Assembly (NCBI GenBank): GCA_973895155.1
Contig: OZ316892.1
Coordinates: 22,630,001 to 22,694,000 of the forward strand
Length of the DNA stretch: 64,000 nt
Source: Marsupella aquatica
Lineage: Eukaryota > Marchantiophyta
Reading direction: 5' to 3'
Each line of letters starts with the position of its first letter. The stretch's first letter is position 1. The notes under the pieces were generated by a model. That model did no database searches. It saw nothing but the letters and a program-made list of their open reading frames with translations, and was not told the DNA's origin. Both the position numbers and the translations under genes were made by a program. This document shows positions 1 to 13,317 of this stretch, piece after piece.

Positions 1-438
1 AGTTTCATCTCATAAGTGATAGGCTACTGGCCAGGCTGGGAACTGACCTTGACCAGCTGATTTCACTGTTTTCGTCTTTGTGACAATATAATAGATCCAA
101 ACCCTGAAACGGCTTAGGAAGTCCCTGTTTTCTCCTCCAATTTTTCTCTGCAATGCCCCAAAAGTCGTTTTCTGTCAGATGACTCTCATATACGAAATTC
201 GGTTCAGGTGATGCCTAAAGTGAGAGCACATATGTCGAAAATTACTTTTTGACCGGCACAAAGGATTACCCCTCTCCCTAGCTTTGCCTATTTCTCCCTG
301 GTGGTGATTCTCTCGCGGTGATAAACGAAATGCTGGAATTCAGAGAACGTCCTCGGAAGATTTGCTTCTGCACTTAGGCGTATATTTGGGTCGGTTCCGA
401 AGGAATAAGATGTTGTTTTTCTGAATGCTATTTTGCAG
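1..438 (+). other. Partial intron of the topoisomerase gene
   Basis: The sequence before the first visible exon ends in a pyrimidine-rich stretch and TTTTGCAG at 431-438, a clean splice acceptor. No conserved coding segment is recognisable in it. The preceding exons, which should encode the start of the Toprim domain, are therefore outside the window. Confidence 0.75.
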
Positions 439-3400
439 GGCATCCAATCTAGTCCTTGCCTCTGACCCGGATAGGGAAGGAGAAGCAATTGCATGGCATG
501 TTCTTGAGATGTTGAGATCTGAAGGGGCAGTCCCTAAAACCCTCAAAGTAAGCAGGGTTGTTTTCAATGAGATAACAAGGGCAGCTGTCTTATCTGCAAT
601 GGAGGCCCCCAGAGATATCAGTGCGACGCTTGTAGATGCCTATCTTGCCCGCAGGGCTTTAGACTACCTTATTGGGTTTGACCTTTCTCCTGTCCTTTGG
701 CGGAAACTTCCAGGTAGTAAATCTGCTGGTCGTGTACAATCAGCTGCGCTCCGTCTCATCTGTGAACGAGAACAGGAGATGGAAGTTTTTGTAGCTAAGG
801 AATATTGGACAATTGATACACAACTTTCACTTCGCGGCAAAGATACTGAGTTAAGTTCTGCAGCTGATGATTCTCAAGGGAAGAGTAAAACTTTTCCTGC
901 GAAAGTGACTCATGTTGATGGTGAGAAGCTTTCCCAGTTTTCGCTTACTTGTTATGAACAAGCGAAAACAATATCTCAAAGGGTAGAAATGGCCAAACTC
1001 TCAGTTTGCAGTGTAAAGAAGAGTGTCGCAAGACGGAACCCTCTTGCACCTTACATTACTTCGACCTTACAGCAAGATGCGTCTACCAAGCTGGCTTTTG
1101 GGGCGTCCCGTACAATGGCCGTATGCTTCTCTCCTCTCCTTCCATCATTGTGCTTGAAACAATAATCTAATAGTAGTGAAGAACTTATCTCGTATTCTAA
1201 ATCTCGTAATTAAACTCCAATTTTCTATGTCAAGCAAATCGATTTGACGCATGCGATGCTTGACCGTCTCAGCTTGCGCAACAACTATACGAGGGAGTGA
1301 AACTTGGCACTGGTGAACTTACTGGCTTAATCACGTACATGCGAACAGATGGTGTCCAGGTGCACAAAGTCTGCCTGCAAGTGACCCATTAATTTGGAAG
1401 AAAGGTTTAAGTTCTGCAAGGTTGTGAGGCAAAATGATCGTAGCGGATCATTTTGTGCTTTCTTCACAAGTTTATTATGTCCAGAAGTTTCGCTCGTAGT
1501 GGTTAAGTAAAGCCTCTGTTTGAAGGACTTTGAAGGACTCGCGTTGTGCCAACTGAGCTGTTGTAGTACACACTGTAGTCAAGGCAGTCTTGGGAAAAAA
1601 CGTATACTCCTTCAACTTGGTGATCTTGGCCAGAGCGATGTTTGGTAAGAGTTAGATCTCGTCGTGGAGTTATGGTTTTGATAGATGGTACTGACCACAT
1701 GCTCCTGTTGTAATTCTTTAAGTCAGAATTTTGCTCATTAGAGTTTCTGTCTTCCAGCTATCAAGTGAGGCCGTCCAAACTACGAGGGCATTTATCGCCA
1801 AACGGTATGTGTGCTGTTCTTGTGTAATTTTCTCTGGAAGTAAATGATATTTGAATGTTTAATCTTGACCTGAAGTCCAGCGATCAAGTTTAGCACTTTA
1901 TAGGAGAGTAATGACTGATTTTGTGAGACTGCCAGCTGGGAATTTTTGCCTTAACTTGCGAAGGGGATCTGGTCATCCTACTCTCAAGCTCTGTACGACG
2001 AGGCAGTTCTCAGGCGAGTTCAAAGGCAATTCTTACATAAGTCACGTCATGGCCATTCTGCAGGTATGGTGATAAGTATGTGCCCCAACAGCCGCGGCAG
2101 TTCACCTCAAGAGTGAAGAATGCTCAGGAAGCACACGAGGCAATCCGCCCAACTGACATTAATCGGCTGCCTTGTACATTTCGCATGACCTTTTCTTGAT
2201 ATGACTGTGAAATGAGTGATGTTTTCAGCTTCAAGGTATCATTTATTTGTTATATAGATTAAGAGAATCAGAGTTTTTGACCAATTTTAGACTGAAGTCT
2301 AAGTGTTATTTCTGACTAAAATTTTGGCTGCAGCTATGTTAGTCAATATTGTGGAAGAAGATGCGTTGCGACTTTATTCTCTAATCTGGTGTCGGACAGT
2401 TGCTTGTCAGATGGAACCAACCATCTATGCCCAGGTATGAGTTACTTCCTGCTCGGCATGAGATCGAGTCAAAAGATAGCAACTAATTGAAGTTTTATTT
2501 TTGTTTGAGGTAGAAGATTAGTGAAGCAAAAAATTTCTTCAAGCTTATGCCTCGGTGTGTTATTTTCAAATAAATGCAAATTTCTCGTAAGTGATTTAAA
2601 AAAAAGGCCTCATTGCACCCGCAACCATCAGGACATTGCAACACCAGCGATAACTAACGATTAAGCAGTAGTTCAGGCTTATTTCCGAGGTAGGGTTCGG
2701 GCATGTTGCACGGTGATTGATCTCTATCTAACTATTATTTCGCTGAATTTTGGTTGAAGGCAGGTCACTGTAGATATTATGAATGATACTGAAGATTTGC
2801 AACTGAGAGCCAGTGGTTCTTCGATATCTTTCCCCGGGTTCCTCACTGCTTTCAAAGTAAGGCTACGAAGCACCCATTCTCTCCGCGAATTATTTCTGGT
2901 AGTTCTGTACTTTGGTAATGGTTGCGCATCAATGCACGAAAAACTTTTCAGGTATTTCTCTTGTGTAACTATTACACAACATCGCACAAAGTGTACAAAA
3001 TGCTTCGGGTTTCTAATATGTGAGGAGTGTTCAGGACAAGGAAGCACTGGTCATAAGTACAGACGATGGTGGTGATGACGGGGCCGAGGCACATGTTGAA
3101 GGAGAAGATCTTCGGAGTCTAGAGGTAACTTGACTGCTTCAGAATGAAGCTGAATCATTCAAATCTTATATTTGTAACATCAATTACTTCTGTGGCAGAC
3201 TTCCTAGACCTCATCAATATGCTGGTTAGAAGATAAGTCATCATTCTATATATACATTCTGGCAATCTTTCTGTGCCTACATGTTTTGTTCACTCGGACA
3301 ATGTTTGACTTGGAGGGATGTGGGGAATTTGACTGTGTCCTAAATTGTAGACGTCAGCCCTATGCCTGTCCATAGATGTCCTTCTAAATTTTTTGGAATT

Positions 3401-6400
3401 GCCGATCAGTAATTGTTTCTCCTTTTACAGTCTTCTTGATAGCATTGTATGCAGTTACTTCTCTGAACAGTTTGATGCTCAATTGAAGAAAATGAGGGAA
3501 TCAAGGTCACGTTCCTGATGACATGCGTGGCATGTATGGACTCTTCTCAATTGAATGTGAAATTTGATTTGTCCTAAATTGTAGATGTCAGCTCCACAGC
3601 TGTCCGTCTATGGCATTCGAAATCCTTGGAAATGCCGCTTTTTAATAATTTCTCCATTTACTGTCCCCTTGATAGCATTGTATGTAGTTACTTCTCTGAG
3701 CAGGGTGACGCTCATTAAAGAAATGAGTGAATCAATGTTACGTTCCTGACAATATGCGTGGCATGTATGGACGCTTCTAAATTGAATGTGAAATGTTTCG
3801 CAAGGCAGGGGATCTTTTATCACTCAGCAAAGTCCAACCCAACCAACATTTTACCGAATCACCCCCTCGATACTCTGAGGCTTCTCTGGTATGTCCTTAA
3901 CCCTAAGCCTTTCGTCTCCTACATGTTTCAGATTCATTTCTCTCTTACCATGCTTTTCATCGGAAAAAGGTTTCTATGGTTTACTGTAGTGAGACATAAT
4001 TAAATTGTGTCAAGGATTTGGTTTAGGACGGAGTTTTTGGTCATTGGAACTCCCAATGTCCGTGCGTTTGCTATGTAGTGCAACTTTCCATTTACTCATC
4101 TGTTAATGTTAAGGTGAAAAAAATGGAGGACTTGGGGATTGGCCGACCTTCTACGTATGCCTCTACGATAAGAACTTTGCAGGTACATTAAAGCCGACAA
4201 ATTTGAAACTTAGTGCTTTCAATAGGAGGACGCGTTGTCAATTTAGTATCTGAAATATGCTCCTATAATCGCTTAAAACTTTTATTTATGGGTTATGTTT
4301 CCTGGGATAGGACAACGCTTGCTTTTATCTTTGATGAGGGATAACATATACTTTTTCTGTGTCATGTTGTGTTTGTTGCAGTCGCGAAATTATGTGAGGA
4401 TCGAGAAGCGACGCATATTTCCAGAGGGCCGTGGTCGCATGGTATGTCGGCGTTCAGATAATCCCCCGAGAATTCTTGGTAATGCAGCTGGTTTCCTATT
4501 GATGTCGATAAGGTATGTCTTCGGTTGAAGTTCATGGGCATAGCGTAAAGACCTTTACTGGATGTTGTGCAGGTATCTACCTTCCTGTCGTACTACTTTC
4601 CGAGATTTTCGGATTATGAGTTCACAGCCAAGCTCGAAACACAGGTAGCCTACACTCCCATTTCCTGTAGATGGCTGTCACTGTGATCAGGAAGTGCTTT
4701 AGGAGGTGAATATTTTGCTTTATCAGGGATTCTCAGAAGAGATACAGATAAAAGGTTTTTGGTTGTAGCTGGATGATGTATCTGCAGGCCGTGCAGAATG
4801 GAAGAATGTACTGAAAAATTTCTGGCCCGAATTTCATGAAGGGGTCACAACGGTTTTGAAAATTCCTATTGAAGAGGTATTAAGTTCCGCAAGGTAGCAT
4901 GGGAGTTGTGGTTCTTTACACTTTAATTCATTCATATTTGTGACTCAATTCGAGGCTGTACTCTGGTCAGTTTAAGGGGATAAAATTTCGTAGTAAACAA
5001 TCAATCCGTTTGAATCGATTAAATGCTCTTTAGATGGATAGGGGACGTGAATGATTAGTGTTGATAGTGGCTACCAACGGGGTCCTTGGGATAAGTCAGA
5101 AGCGATGCTATTAATTGTGAACCTTCTGGCTGCTGAGCAGTGTGTTAGAAACGTACAGGTGCTTACTATTTTCTCGTCTACCTTTTCCCAGGTTGTGAAT
5201 CTTTTGGAAAATGTCTTTGCGGAGCAATTCTTCTCTGGCTCGACAGAAAAACTCTGTCCAAGGTTGGTCTTTGGCTATCTGTCTGCTCTTGCCACAGTGC
5301 TCCCTTTCGACGTCTCGAGTGTGGGCCTTGAAGGACAATGTATTAGATCTGGAAACAGGAAGGAAAGCAGTGATTCCAAGTTGTTGTGACTTCCCAGCCA
5401 GATCCGGATTGATGTATGCTTTCGAAGTGATGAATCAATCATTTGACATGAGGGAGGAAATTCTGCTCCAACTTTCATCACTCAAGAAAAACTACCTCCT
5501 TATGGTTATCTTCGGCATCTGCTTTGATCCAAAATGCTCACTCGTTTCGACTTTTCAGAAAGCTGCTGTCGATAATGATAGTCACGTGCCTCGATTGTTT
5601 AATAAAGTTTAACTGAAGTTTGTGAAATGAGTTGCAGTTGCCATGAAGGGAAGATGGGCTTGAAACTAAGTCGGTTTGGATCTGGTTATTTTCTGGGTTG
5701 TTCACGTTACCCACAGTGCATGTAGGTACTCCTACCCTATTGAAGCCTTCAACTTTTATATCAGCTCTATGTTGTTACAAGCGAATCACCCCTTTGCAAC
5801 TACACTCCACATGGCAATCGTTAAGGTGGGAGTTTTGCATTGATATGTGAATCTATTGTGCAGGTACAAGACTAATGTCCTATCAGCAGATGGGGTTGAT
5901 TCTAGTGACGAAGAAGAACCTACCTCTCAACAAGCCAAGTCAATTGGTGTTGATCCTGTAAGCGGCCTAGAGGTTGGTGTCACGACTCTATCCTGTGAAC
6001 TTCTTTGTCAAGTCGGGGTTGTACAGTCCAATAATATTGCCCAGAGTATCTCCTGTGAATAGCAAACTGTGGTTTGTGAAATGATGGCCGACAAGATTAC
6101 CCGCCGTGAAGGCATTCAAATACTCACCACAACTATAGATTTACAATTGCAAAAAGCTTTCTACCTTGTCTTTGTTGCAAAAGGTTCGGCGATGAAAATC
6201 ATGTGACGCAAATCAAAGGTACAAAAGGGACGTTGTTGTCGGGTTTTCCAGGTCGTCCTGAAAGCTGGACCTTATGGAAGGTATGTGCAAATCGGGACCG
6301 TATCTAAGAAGCAGAAACCCAAGCGAACAGCCATTCCTAAGGTAAGCTCTGGTTCCTTTTTTTTAAGCAAAGGTATTCTTCACATGACACTTTCTAGCCA

Positions 6401-7562
6401 GATATAAGCCAGTCAGGTTGATGGTAATGTTGCTCCGTTGTGCAGGATGTGAATCCTGATGACATGACGCTGGATGATGCGCTTGAGCTACTCAAATATC
6501 CTATTGAGCTGGTTGGTCTCCTGTTATTATTCTGTCAATGGTAATTTAGAAATGATCCCGTAAGATGTAAATCTCTTTATGTGGAAGGTATTCGGGCAGA
6601 ACATGTTAAAATAACCTTTCTGTAGATCTTTGTCTGGTTCTTGTAACTGCTCTCTGGTGAGGAGGAGCAAACGAGGGAGCTTGTCCGGAGCGCGAGGACC
6701 AGCATGATGTTGCCATACTGGTGATGGCCGCCTTTTAACATGACCTCAATCTTCATAAAGAAATATCATATCATAAGCTGATTTGGGTCTTGCAGGGTAG
6801 GCACCCAGAATCGAACGCTCCAATAGTGATCGGCACAGGGCAATACGGGCCTTTCTTGCGTTGCAAAGCGGTCTTTGTGTCTGTTCCAAAGGTAAATTTC
6901 TTTCTTTCTTTCGAAGTGCGCCTGTTGACAAAGCAGTTCTGAACTCTCTCCTATCGTGATAGAGATTGAATAAGGATTTCTCTTTGGATGAGTCTCAGGA
7001 AGCCATACCAAATTTAACTGTGGAGCAAGCAGTGGTTCTGCTGTCGAGTAAACATGTCTCCAGGCGTGGGCGAAAAGGAAAAGCACAAGACAAAACCCCT
7101 TTGAAAGATAATGTTACTCATACAGATCAACCTAAGGATAGCAAAAGAGGCGCGACCAAAGCAAAAGTTCGAGCTACGTCTTCTGCTAAGAAGTCGGCTT
7201 CTGTGACTGCCGACAGTGTGGAGAAAGTAAAATTTAAAGCGGCAGATGAAAGAAAGAACAGTGATAAGATTGCAGGGGACGCAAAGGAAGTCAATACTCC
7301 TCATAAGCTTGCGAAGGCAAAGGAAAAGAAGAGAGAGAAGCTGGCAGGAAATGCGAAGGCGAAGGACAAACAGAGTAACAAGCTTGATGGAAGTGCGAGG
7401 GCAAAGGAAAAGATTACAGCAGAGACTGTGGGTCAAGGCAAAGGAAATGGGGCAGGAAATGTCAAGAGAGCACCAGGAAGACCTCGGAATGTCCCCGAAA
7501 ATGCAGGAGAGGTTGTACAGCCAGAAGTATTAATTTTACATTCAAACAAGTCCACATCTTAA
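439..7562 (+). CDS. Bacterial-type (type IA) DNA topoisomerase I, 3' part of gene
   Basis: Relaxes negatively supercoiled DNA through a transient single-strand break; plant homologues serve chloroplasts and mitochondria. Exons I can splice in one frame: 439-1120, 1273-1359, 1758-1804, 2064-2173, 2334-2434, 2764-2856, 3035-3124, 3805-3888, 4114-4182, 4382-4441, 4573-4644, 4769-4876, 5192-5262, 5638-5721, 5864-5972, 6252-6341, 6446-6511, 6796-6891, 6963-7562, giving 905 visible residues. The first exon carries the Toprim acidic motif [22 protein letters not shown] in exon two holds the catalytic tyrosine (codon 1336-1338), and GIGRPSTYA follows at 4135-4165. A C4 zinc-ribbon (CPSCHEG...GCSRYPQC) spans 5250-5720, and GRYVQIG and GQYGPF are C-terminal topoisomerase repeats. 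The last exon encodes a tail of over 150 residues rich in Lys and Ala. The N terminus lies upstream of the window. The exon at 3805 has a weaker acceptor than the rest. Family assignment is very secure. Confidence 0.95.
3331..3800 (+). repeat. Tandem duplication of about 232 bases inside a topoisomerase intron
   Basis: Two diverged copies lie head to tail in the intron between exons 3035-3124 and 3805-3888. Shared landmarks are GTCCTAAATTGTAGA (3337 and 3571), TTGATAGCATTGTATG (near 3437 and 3671) and GCGTGGCATGTATGGAC (near 3525 and 3755). The second copy runs to the acceptor of the exon at 3805, so the duplication also copied sequence close to a splice site. Confidence 0.85.
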
Positions 7563-8845
7563 TGGGGTAGGTATGATACCCTTCTATTCCCTGTTTTCCA
7601 AGTCGAGAGGACCCAAATTGGAGTCTTTGAATGGATGTTTTAAGCTTATTCCCTGACTCTGCTAAGTGACGTTGCAAGTAGGTACGTTGACTTGCAAAGT
7701 TGCTCGACAATCCTGTCTTTTTGTGCGATACGTGTGACTACTTAAGTGAGGTGAGGTGTAGCTTTGTACGAGTAGGGAAGGGAGCCAGATTTGTGCAGTT
7801 TTGGAAGTGTAAGAACATTTGAGTTCAATTCAAAGTGATGGAAATTATCTTTGGGGGCATTAGAACTTAAATCTCAAATCATATCTTGTGAACGTTGCTC
7901 TGAACTTTTGTGGATAACTGGCTTTTTATCGAACTCACTTCTACGTAGGGCAGCTGCAGCAAATGGATACGTCAATTCTGAACCCATTTCACTTCCCTTT
8001 GCTACTTCGACTATTTCGTCGCAATGTCCTTTATGAATGTACCTTTCATATTAATCTGGTCAAATCTAATTGAGGCTCCGGGCAATGCACGACTGGGTTG
8101 GATGCACCATTAAATTGTCACTAATTGGGTCTTTCCATTTTCATGGAGTGACACTTAGTTTCCTATGAACTCCTCATTCAGAGTCCGCTGGTCTGGATTC
8201 ACTTAGGCAAAAATACTTTCTGGTAGTTTTTCCTAGCGTGATCAAGATAACTTTAGGAGGCTGCAATTGGTGGCATGTGCTGAGTTAGAGCATCCCCACC
8301 TGTCTTACAAAACTGGATGTTACATGGGACTTAATGAGACAAAGTGCTAGCGTAGACAAACCCATAGTGCGTTGCAGATGTTTTATATGTCATCAGAGTG
8401 AAATGTAATGTGGCCCCCTGAAAAGCGGAGGGAAAAGTGGAACATTTTTATTATGCAGATTGTATTCTAATTTTTTCATTTCATTTGGAGATTTTGTTTT
8501 GTATGGTCATTTTTATTGTCACCCCAGGTGACGTTTCATTCACCTGGCTGTTTTCCGTGTCACTTGGCAAATTTCCTTGTAACCCTCTGTTTGACAGACG
8601 CTCAGAATTAGGGCAATGTGAAAGGAACCCCCACCCCATCATGCCCACGTGTCACAATGACAAGGAATATGGCTCTGCTGCTAAGATTACCCAATCATCA
8701 GGCATTGAGCATAAACGCATCCATTGCTAAATTAGTTGAGTATAAATGATCCGCCTCTAAAATTGGTAAAGAATAGGTTCCTAGTTTAATTAGTTAGTGA
8801 CCCATGTGAATTTCTTTTCAAAATTTCTAGATGCACATTCAGCAT

Positions 8846-8998
8846 GATTTGTCACAAAAAAAAGTCATTAGTTGTGCAAGAACAATCAAATGAATGATTT
8901 GTCATAAACAAGAACCATCATTAATTGTGCAAGAACAATCAAATGCATGAATTGCAATAAACAATAACCATTAGTTGTGCTAGAAGAACTAAATTTGA
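8846..8998. repeat. Three tandem copies of a ~52-base AT-rich unit
   Basis: Units start near 8846, 8896 and 8949. They share GATTTGTCA(C/T)AAA at the start and TTGTGCAAGAACAATCAAAT at the end. The third unit is the most diverged (GAATTGCAATAAAC...). Confidence 0.85.
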
Positions 8999-9050
8999 TT
9001 ATTAGACTCCACAATGTTTCATATTATCACAACGTGCTCCAAACAAGAAC

Positions 9051-9148
9051 ATGTTTGTTTTCAAATTAAAATATTTTTTTTTGTTTTTATGACAAGTTCA
9101 TGTTTGTTTTCAAATTAAAATATATTTTTTTGTTTTTATGACAAGTTC
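9051..9148. repeat. Two tandem copies of a 49-base AT-rich unit
   Basis: ATGTTTGTTTTCAAATTAAA begins at 9051 and again at 9100. Both copies end in TTTTTATGACAAGTTC, with only a difference in the T-run between them. The near-identity suggests a recent duplication. Confidence 0.92.
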
Positions 9149-11590
9149 TGGGTAAAATGTAGGGCATCATGCCGTAAAATAGAATATGATTTTATTTGAC
9201 ATAACTGTTTTAGTTATCTTTTCTTCTTATTAAGTACAAATCTAATATAAATAATAAATAGTTAAATATTTGCTAAAATTAAAACAGTTGCCAAAATTAT
9301 GACAACCCTAACCAACTCCACATTTGGTACTAGACAAGCAAGGTATTCTGAAAGCTCCTTGCCTATGAAATCACCCTAGACATAACGAGCTCTACAGAAG
9401 AGGGACATTGAACATAGAGGAGATTATTGAGATGCAGGAATACAAACTCATAGTGGAATATGAAACTTAAGACAGGGTCAATTGTAACAGAATCTAATGA
9501 AACAAAGACAGAAGATTGGAACTTAATAAAATTGAGCGTAGATTTGATCACAAAGGAAACCAGTTATGCTTCATTCAAGGTGTGCATTGTGAGCCAAGGG
9601 TCACCTGCCATGTTCCGGACTGCATTGGTAATATGCAACCCCCTGTTTCAGATTGAGTTACACTAAAGGGCCATTTAGTCCGTTTAGCTTCCGGAAATTA
9701 GGGGTCACAAAAGAGAGAGGGGTCCGGGTCCACAAACTAATTTGTGTTTGAAGCAAAACCAAGAAAAATAGTTAGACCTTGTAAGTATAAAATCTGAAAA
9801 GTAAAAATTCAAGTAAACAAAGAAAAGTGTAAAATAGGGGTGAAAAAATAATATTTGGATAAGTTGTGATTGATAAATCAATGCTTTTTGGTAACGTGTT
9901 TCAATTTTCTATTTAATTTAAATATCTTTAAAATAATGACAAGTAAAAAGAAACTCTTCAACTACTTTAAGTAACATAAGAAACCCAACAAACTTTTCAC
10001 CTTCTCTACATTTATCAAGTTAACTAAATAAACCCTTTAGTTACTATGGATGGAGGAGTAACAAGCAAATGTAAGAAACACCATAACTACTATGGGTAGA
10101 GGAATACAAAGGGACTCTAAGACATTTCAACTACTATGGACAAAGTAATATTTTGCATGAACTATATGGAATGTTACATACATTGTATAGACATAGAGGC
10201 TCTAAGGGAAACATTTTGCATGGAGAATTACACTTGGTATTACCATGAATGTACTCCTATTTGTCTTCAATGAAATTGTCCTAACTACCGTTAAAATTCA
10301 TTTTATTTAGAATCCTCCATTTAATTTTTGTCTTCTCATCTATCTATTCTAATATGCAACTCCTCATGGCTCCAAATAGTTTTAAAATAAAACAAGCTTA
10401 CATAACCAAGGGGTCCTCGAACTAATTGAGCATAGTGTTAAGGATTGCTCTTAGTCTTGTGACTCATAGGTTACGGCAATTAGGCTAACCACAGTTAGAG
10501 ACTTAGTTGAGGTTAGGTTAGTCGTGTGTGACCTTGCATATACCAGGGCTAGTGTAAGCCGTTGGTACACAGTGCTTGCTCATTGTAACGGAGCAACTTG
10601 AGGAAGAAAGAGAGCTTGTGTGTTCGACGACTCTTGAAGTAAAGTTGTTGTGTTTGTGTGGAAGTAGCCTAGGAGAAAAGGTGAACCACATGTGGATTGT
10701 GTCGACTACGTGAGCATTGTATGAGTCATGATTATATCGTCATGAAGGAAGACGTCATAGTTCAACACATATGTCCAATTATCAAATTTAGTCAAGCAAG
10801 TGTCAACGAGCATGGGTCCATTGCTAACATTATCTGAGTAGGGAATCCTTTCTAAAACGCATTGTTTTATTTGTTCTATATTGAACCACAATTTGCATAG
10901 CAACTGTGTATGGTCAAATGGTTGGATGATTGGATGTTGAGTACTTCACTGGTGAGGTGAATTTGTTTTGATGACAATGATTGATCTAGACATTCTTCAA
11001 TGTCCAGTAGTTCCCCTCATTTACAAAAAGTATTATTAACTAGTTGGATGCTGAGTTACATAACTGGTGAGATGAAGTTTTGATGACATGGACTGTCGTG
11101 AATGTCTTTTACGTCATTGATTTCCTCATTTATATGAGATTAATATTAGGATAGATATTGGATGATTAATAAAATGTATCCTTTCCATATCTAAGGATAA
11201 CTCAAGAATGTCAAAGGGAATCAAGAAGAAAGAAAAATATGAGAAAACAAGCAGAGGCATGGTTGGAGTGAAGCTTTTAGAAAGGATTTTAATGTGGTCC
11301 TATATAAGCACAAAGGTGCGTTTGTTTTTAAGCACCAAAGGGTGAGATGCAGCTTAGTACTCTTGCAATTATCTTCCTCAATTTTAACCAGCATCCCAGA
11401 AATGTGCTAAGAGCCAGTGTGGTGAAATCACCAGTACAATCACTAGGACAAATCTAGTTACAATACCTTGTCCATATGCGAAAAGACCCTTATATTGCTT
11501 GTGGCCACAATTTTAATGGTCTGAGTCTCTTACAAATGTTGTAAAAGTTTGACTACTGCATTGGAGTGCATATTATATTGATTAGCCTGA

Positions 11591-11880
11591 ATGCCAAATT
11601 TTGCTCATTAAAAGATTGTGACTATCATCATGTCCATTTTCAATTCCATCCCCCTACCAAAACTATGCCCCCAATCACAGTCTAGAGGCCTGAATACCCA
11701 AGCTTTGCTCATAAATAGATTGTGTCCATTCCCAAATCCAACCCCTACCAAAACCATGCCCCCAGTCACAGTAGGCCTGAATGCCCAAGCTTTGCTCATA
11801 AATGTATAGTGACTCTCATTGTGTCCATTTCCAATTCCACCCCCTACCAAAACCATGCCCCTAGTCACAGTCTAGAGGCC
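11591..11880. repeat. Three tandem copies of a ~87-103-base unit
   Basis: Units at 11591-11693, 11694-11780 and 11781-11880 share CCAAGCTTTGCTCATAAA (first copy slightly diverged), CCCTACCAAAACCATGCCCC and a closing AGGCCTGA. The middle unit is about 15 bases shorter because of internal deletions. Open frames across it are a by-product of the repetition. Confidence 0.92.
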
Positions 11881-12015
11881 TCCAATTCCACAGTCATGAG
11901 GCCTCTATTCTAGTTTTCATTGGCCTTTTATTAGATTAACTGACCAAGATTATTTTGGAAGGTGATTATACAATAGCACTCTAGACTGTTGGCCGGTATC
12001 CTAACATTCAATCAC

Positions 12016-12560
12016 TCTTTGCAAGATCAAACATAGGTTTTTTTGGCCTTGAAACCAAAAGCAGATCCATCCAACAAAGAATATACGATCTACTCTCAAA
12101 GCATGCGCCTCTGTCGGGTAGCCACAAGGGGGTCATACCCAGGGATCTGAGAGGGACCCAGACCAGGAGAGAGAGAGGGTTCAACCAGGGCCCCAAAACG
12201 GACAGCCAGGGGTTCTTCACAAGATCAAAGATAGGTTTTTTGCCAAAAGCAGATCCATCTAACAAAGAATAGATAAGCAGATCCATCCAACAAAGAATAG
12301 ATGATCTACTCTCAAAGCATGCACCTCTGTGATAGCCACAACTGGGTCATACCCAGGGATCCGAGAGGGACCCAGACCAGGAGGGAGAGAGGGTTCAACC
12401 AGGGCCCCAAAACGGACAGCCAGGGATTGAGGAGAAAGCAGGACTCCCACCACTAAATCTCACCCACCTACATACCCTTCACTACCCTTGTTTGTGGAGG
12501 GGGGATTGAACCTGGGAGTTCTCAGTTCTTGGCTAATCCCCTGGCCAACTGACCAAAGCC
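12016..12560 (-). mobile_element. tRNA-derived SINE copy 1, body tandemly duplicated
   Basis: Read on the minus strand, the element starts near 12560 with an A-box-like GGTCAGTTGG (12544-12553). A perfect B box, GGTTCAATCCC, follows (complement of 12502-12512); this is the arrangement of an RNA polymerase III internal promoter. The body behind it matches a second copy at 60779-61070. The body is present twice: about 12016-12212 and 12213-12430 share AAGCAGATCCATC, CTACTCTCAAAGCATGC and GGGCCCCAAAACGGACAGCC. I see no clear target-site duplication. Confidence 0.7.
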
Positions 12561-13201
12561 AATTGGTTACATCGAGTTGGGTTTAGCTTCAGAGGGAGAC
12601 TGATCAAACATGTGCTCAAGTGCACCACATAGACCGATGGACAACTTCACGGGAAAGACTAACCAGGCAAGTAGATGGAGCTGGGACGAAAGTTACAATG
12701 CCCAAAGAGTTATCGAAGGGAGACTAAGTTGACATTAGGCAGGCAGAAAGGGAGAGATGGAGGACAATGTTCTTCAAAAAGTCTAATGAATTGGTGCACT
12801 CTTGGTGAGTATTCCATTAGATTTTCCGAGGGACACCGGTTTTAGCCACAGCATGCGTCATCTTGAAAAAAGCAAATTACACCATCCATCATGTCAGCCA
12901 GAAAATCCTCCATACGTGCAAATTGTACAGACTCACTACTCTTCAAGGGAAGAAAGAAACGACACTCTAGTCTATTACCGAATTTCACAGTCTGAGCCGA
13001 AGTAGTAAGTAAACCCTGTTACCTCATTCTGGCGGAAACAATTCATTGCTGCTCTTCAGCTGATCCTTCCACAACCTCAGATCATTAGGTCCAAAGCAAA
13101 TCACCTTCTCCACTTATCGTGTCCGTGATCAGTGGTTATCAAGTTTCGATTACAAAAGAATAGCAAACTGTGCACAATCCCAATGAGGGAGGGCAAGGAG
13201 C

Positions 13202-13317
13202 CTGATGGAAAGTAATGAAGGGTTACTATAGCGTAACAAACTTGACTAGGCCAATGAGCCTGGTAGGAAGTACTGATGGGTTACTATGATGTAACAAACT
13301 GGACTAGGCAAATGAGC
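13202..13317. repeat. Two tandem copies of a 58-base unit
   Basis: Units at 13202-13259 and 13260-13317 share GGGTTACTAT, GTAACAAACT and GACTAGGC(C/A)AATGAGC. They are equally long with about ten substitutions. The duplication lies just beyond the 3' end of the DUF1336 gene. Confidence 0.9.

Noticed and set aside
8846-9148. Regular repeats considered as a CRISPR array
   Set aside because: The units are contiguous tandem duplications without unique spacers, in plant nuclear DNA.
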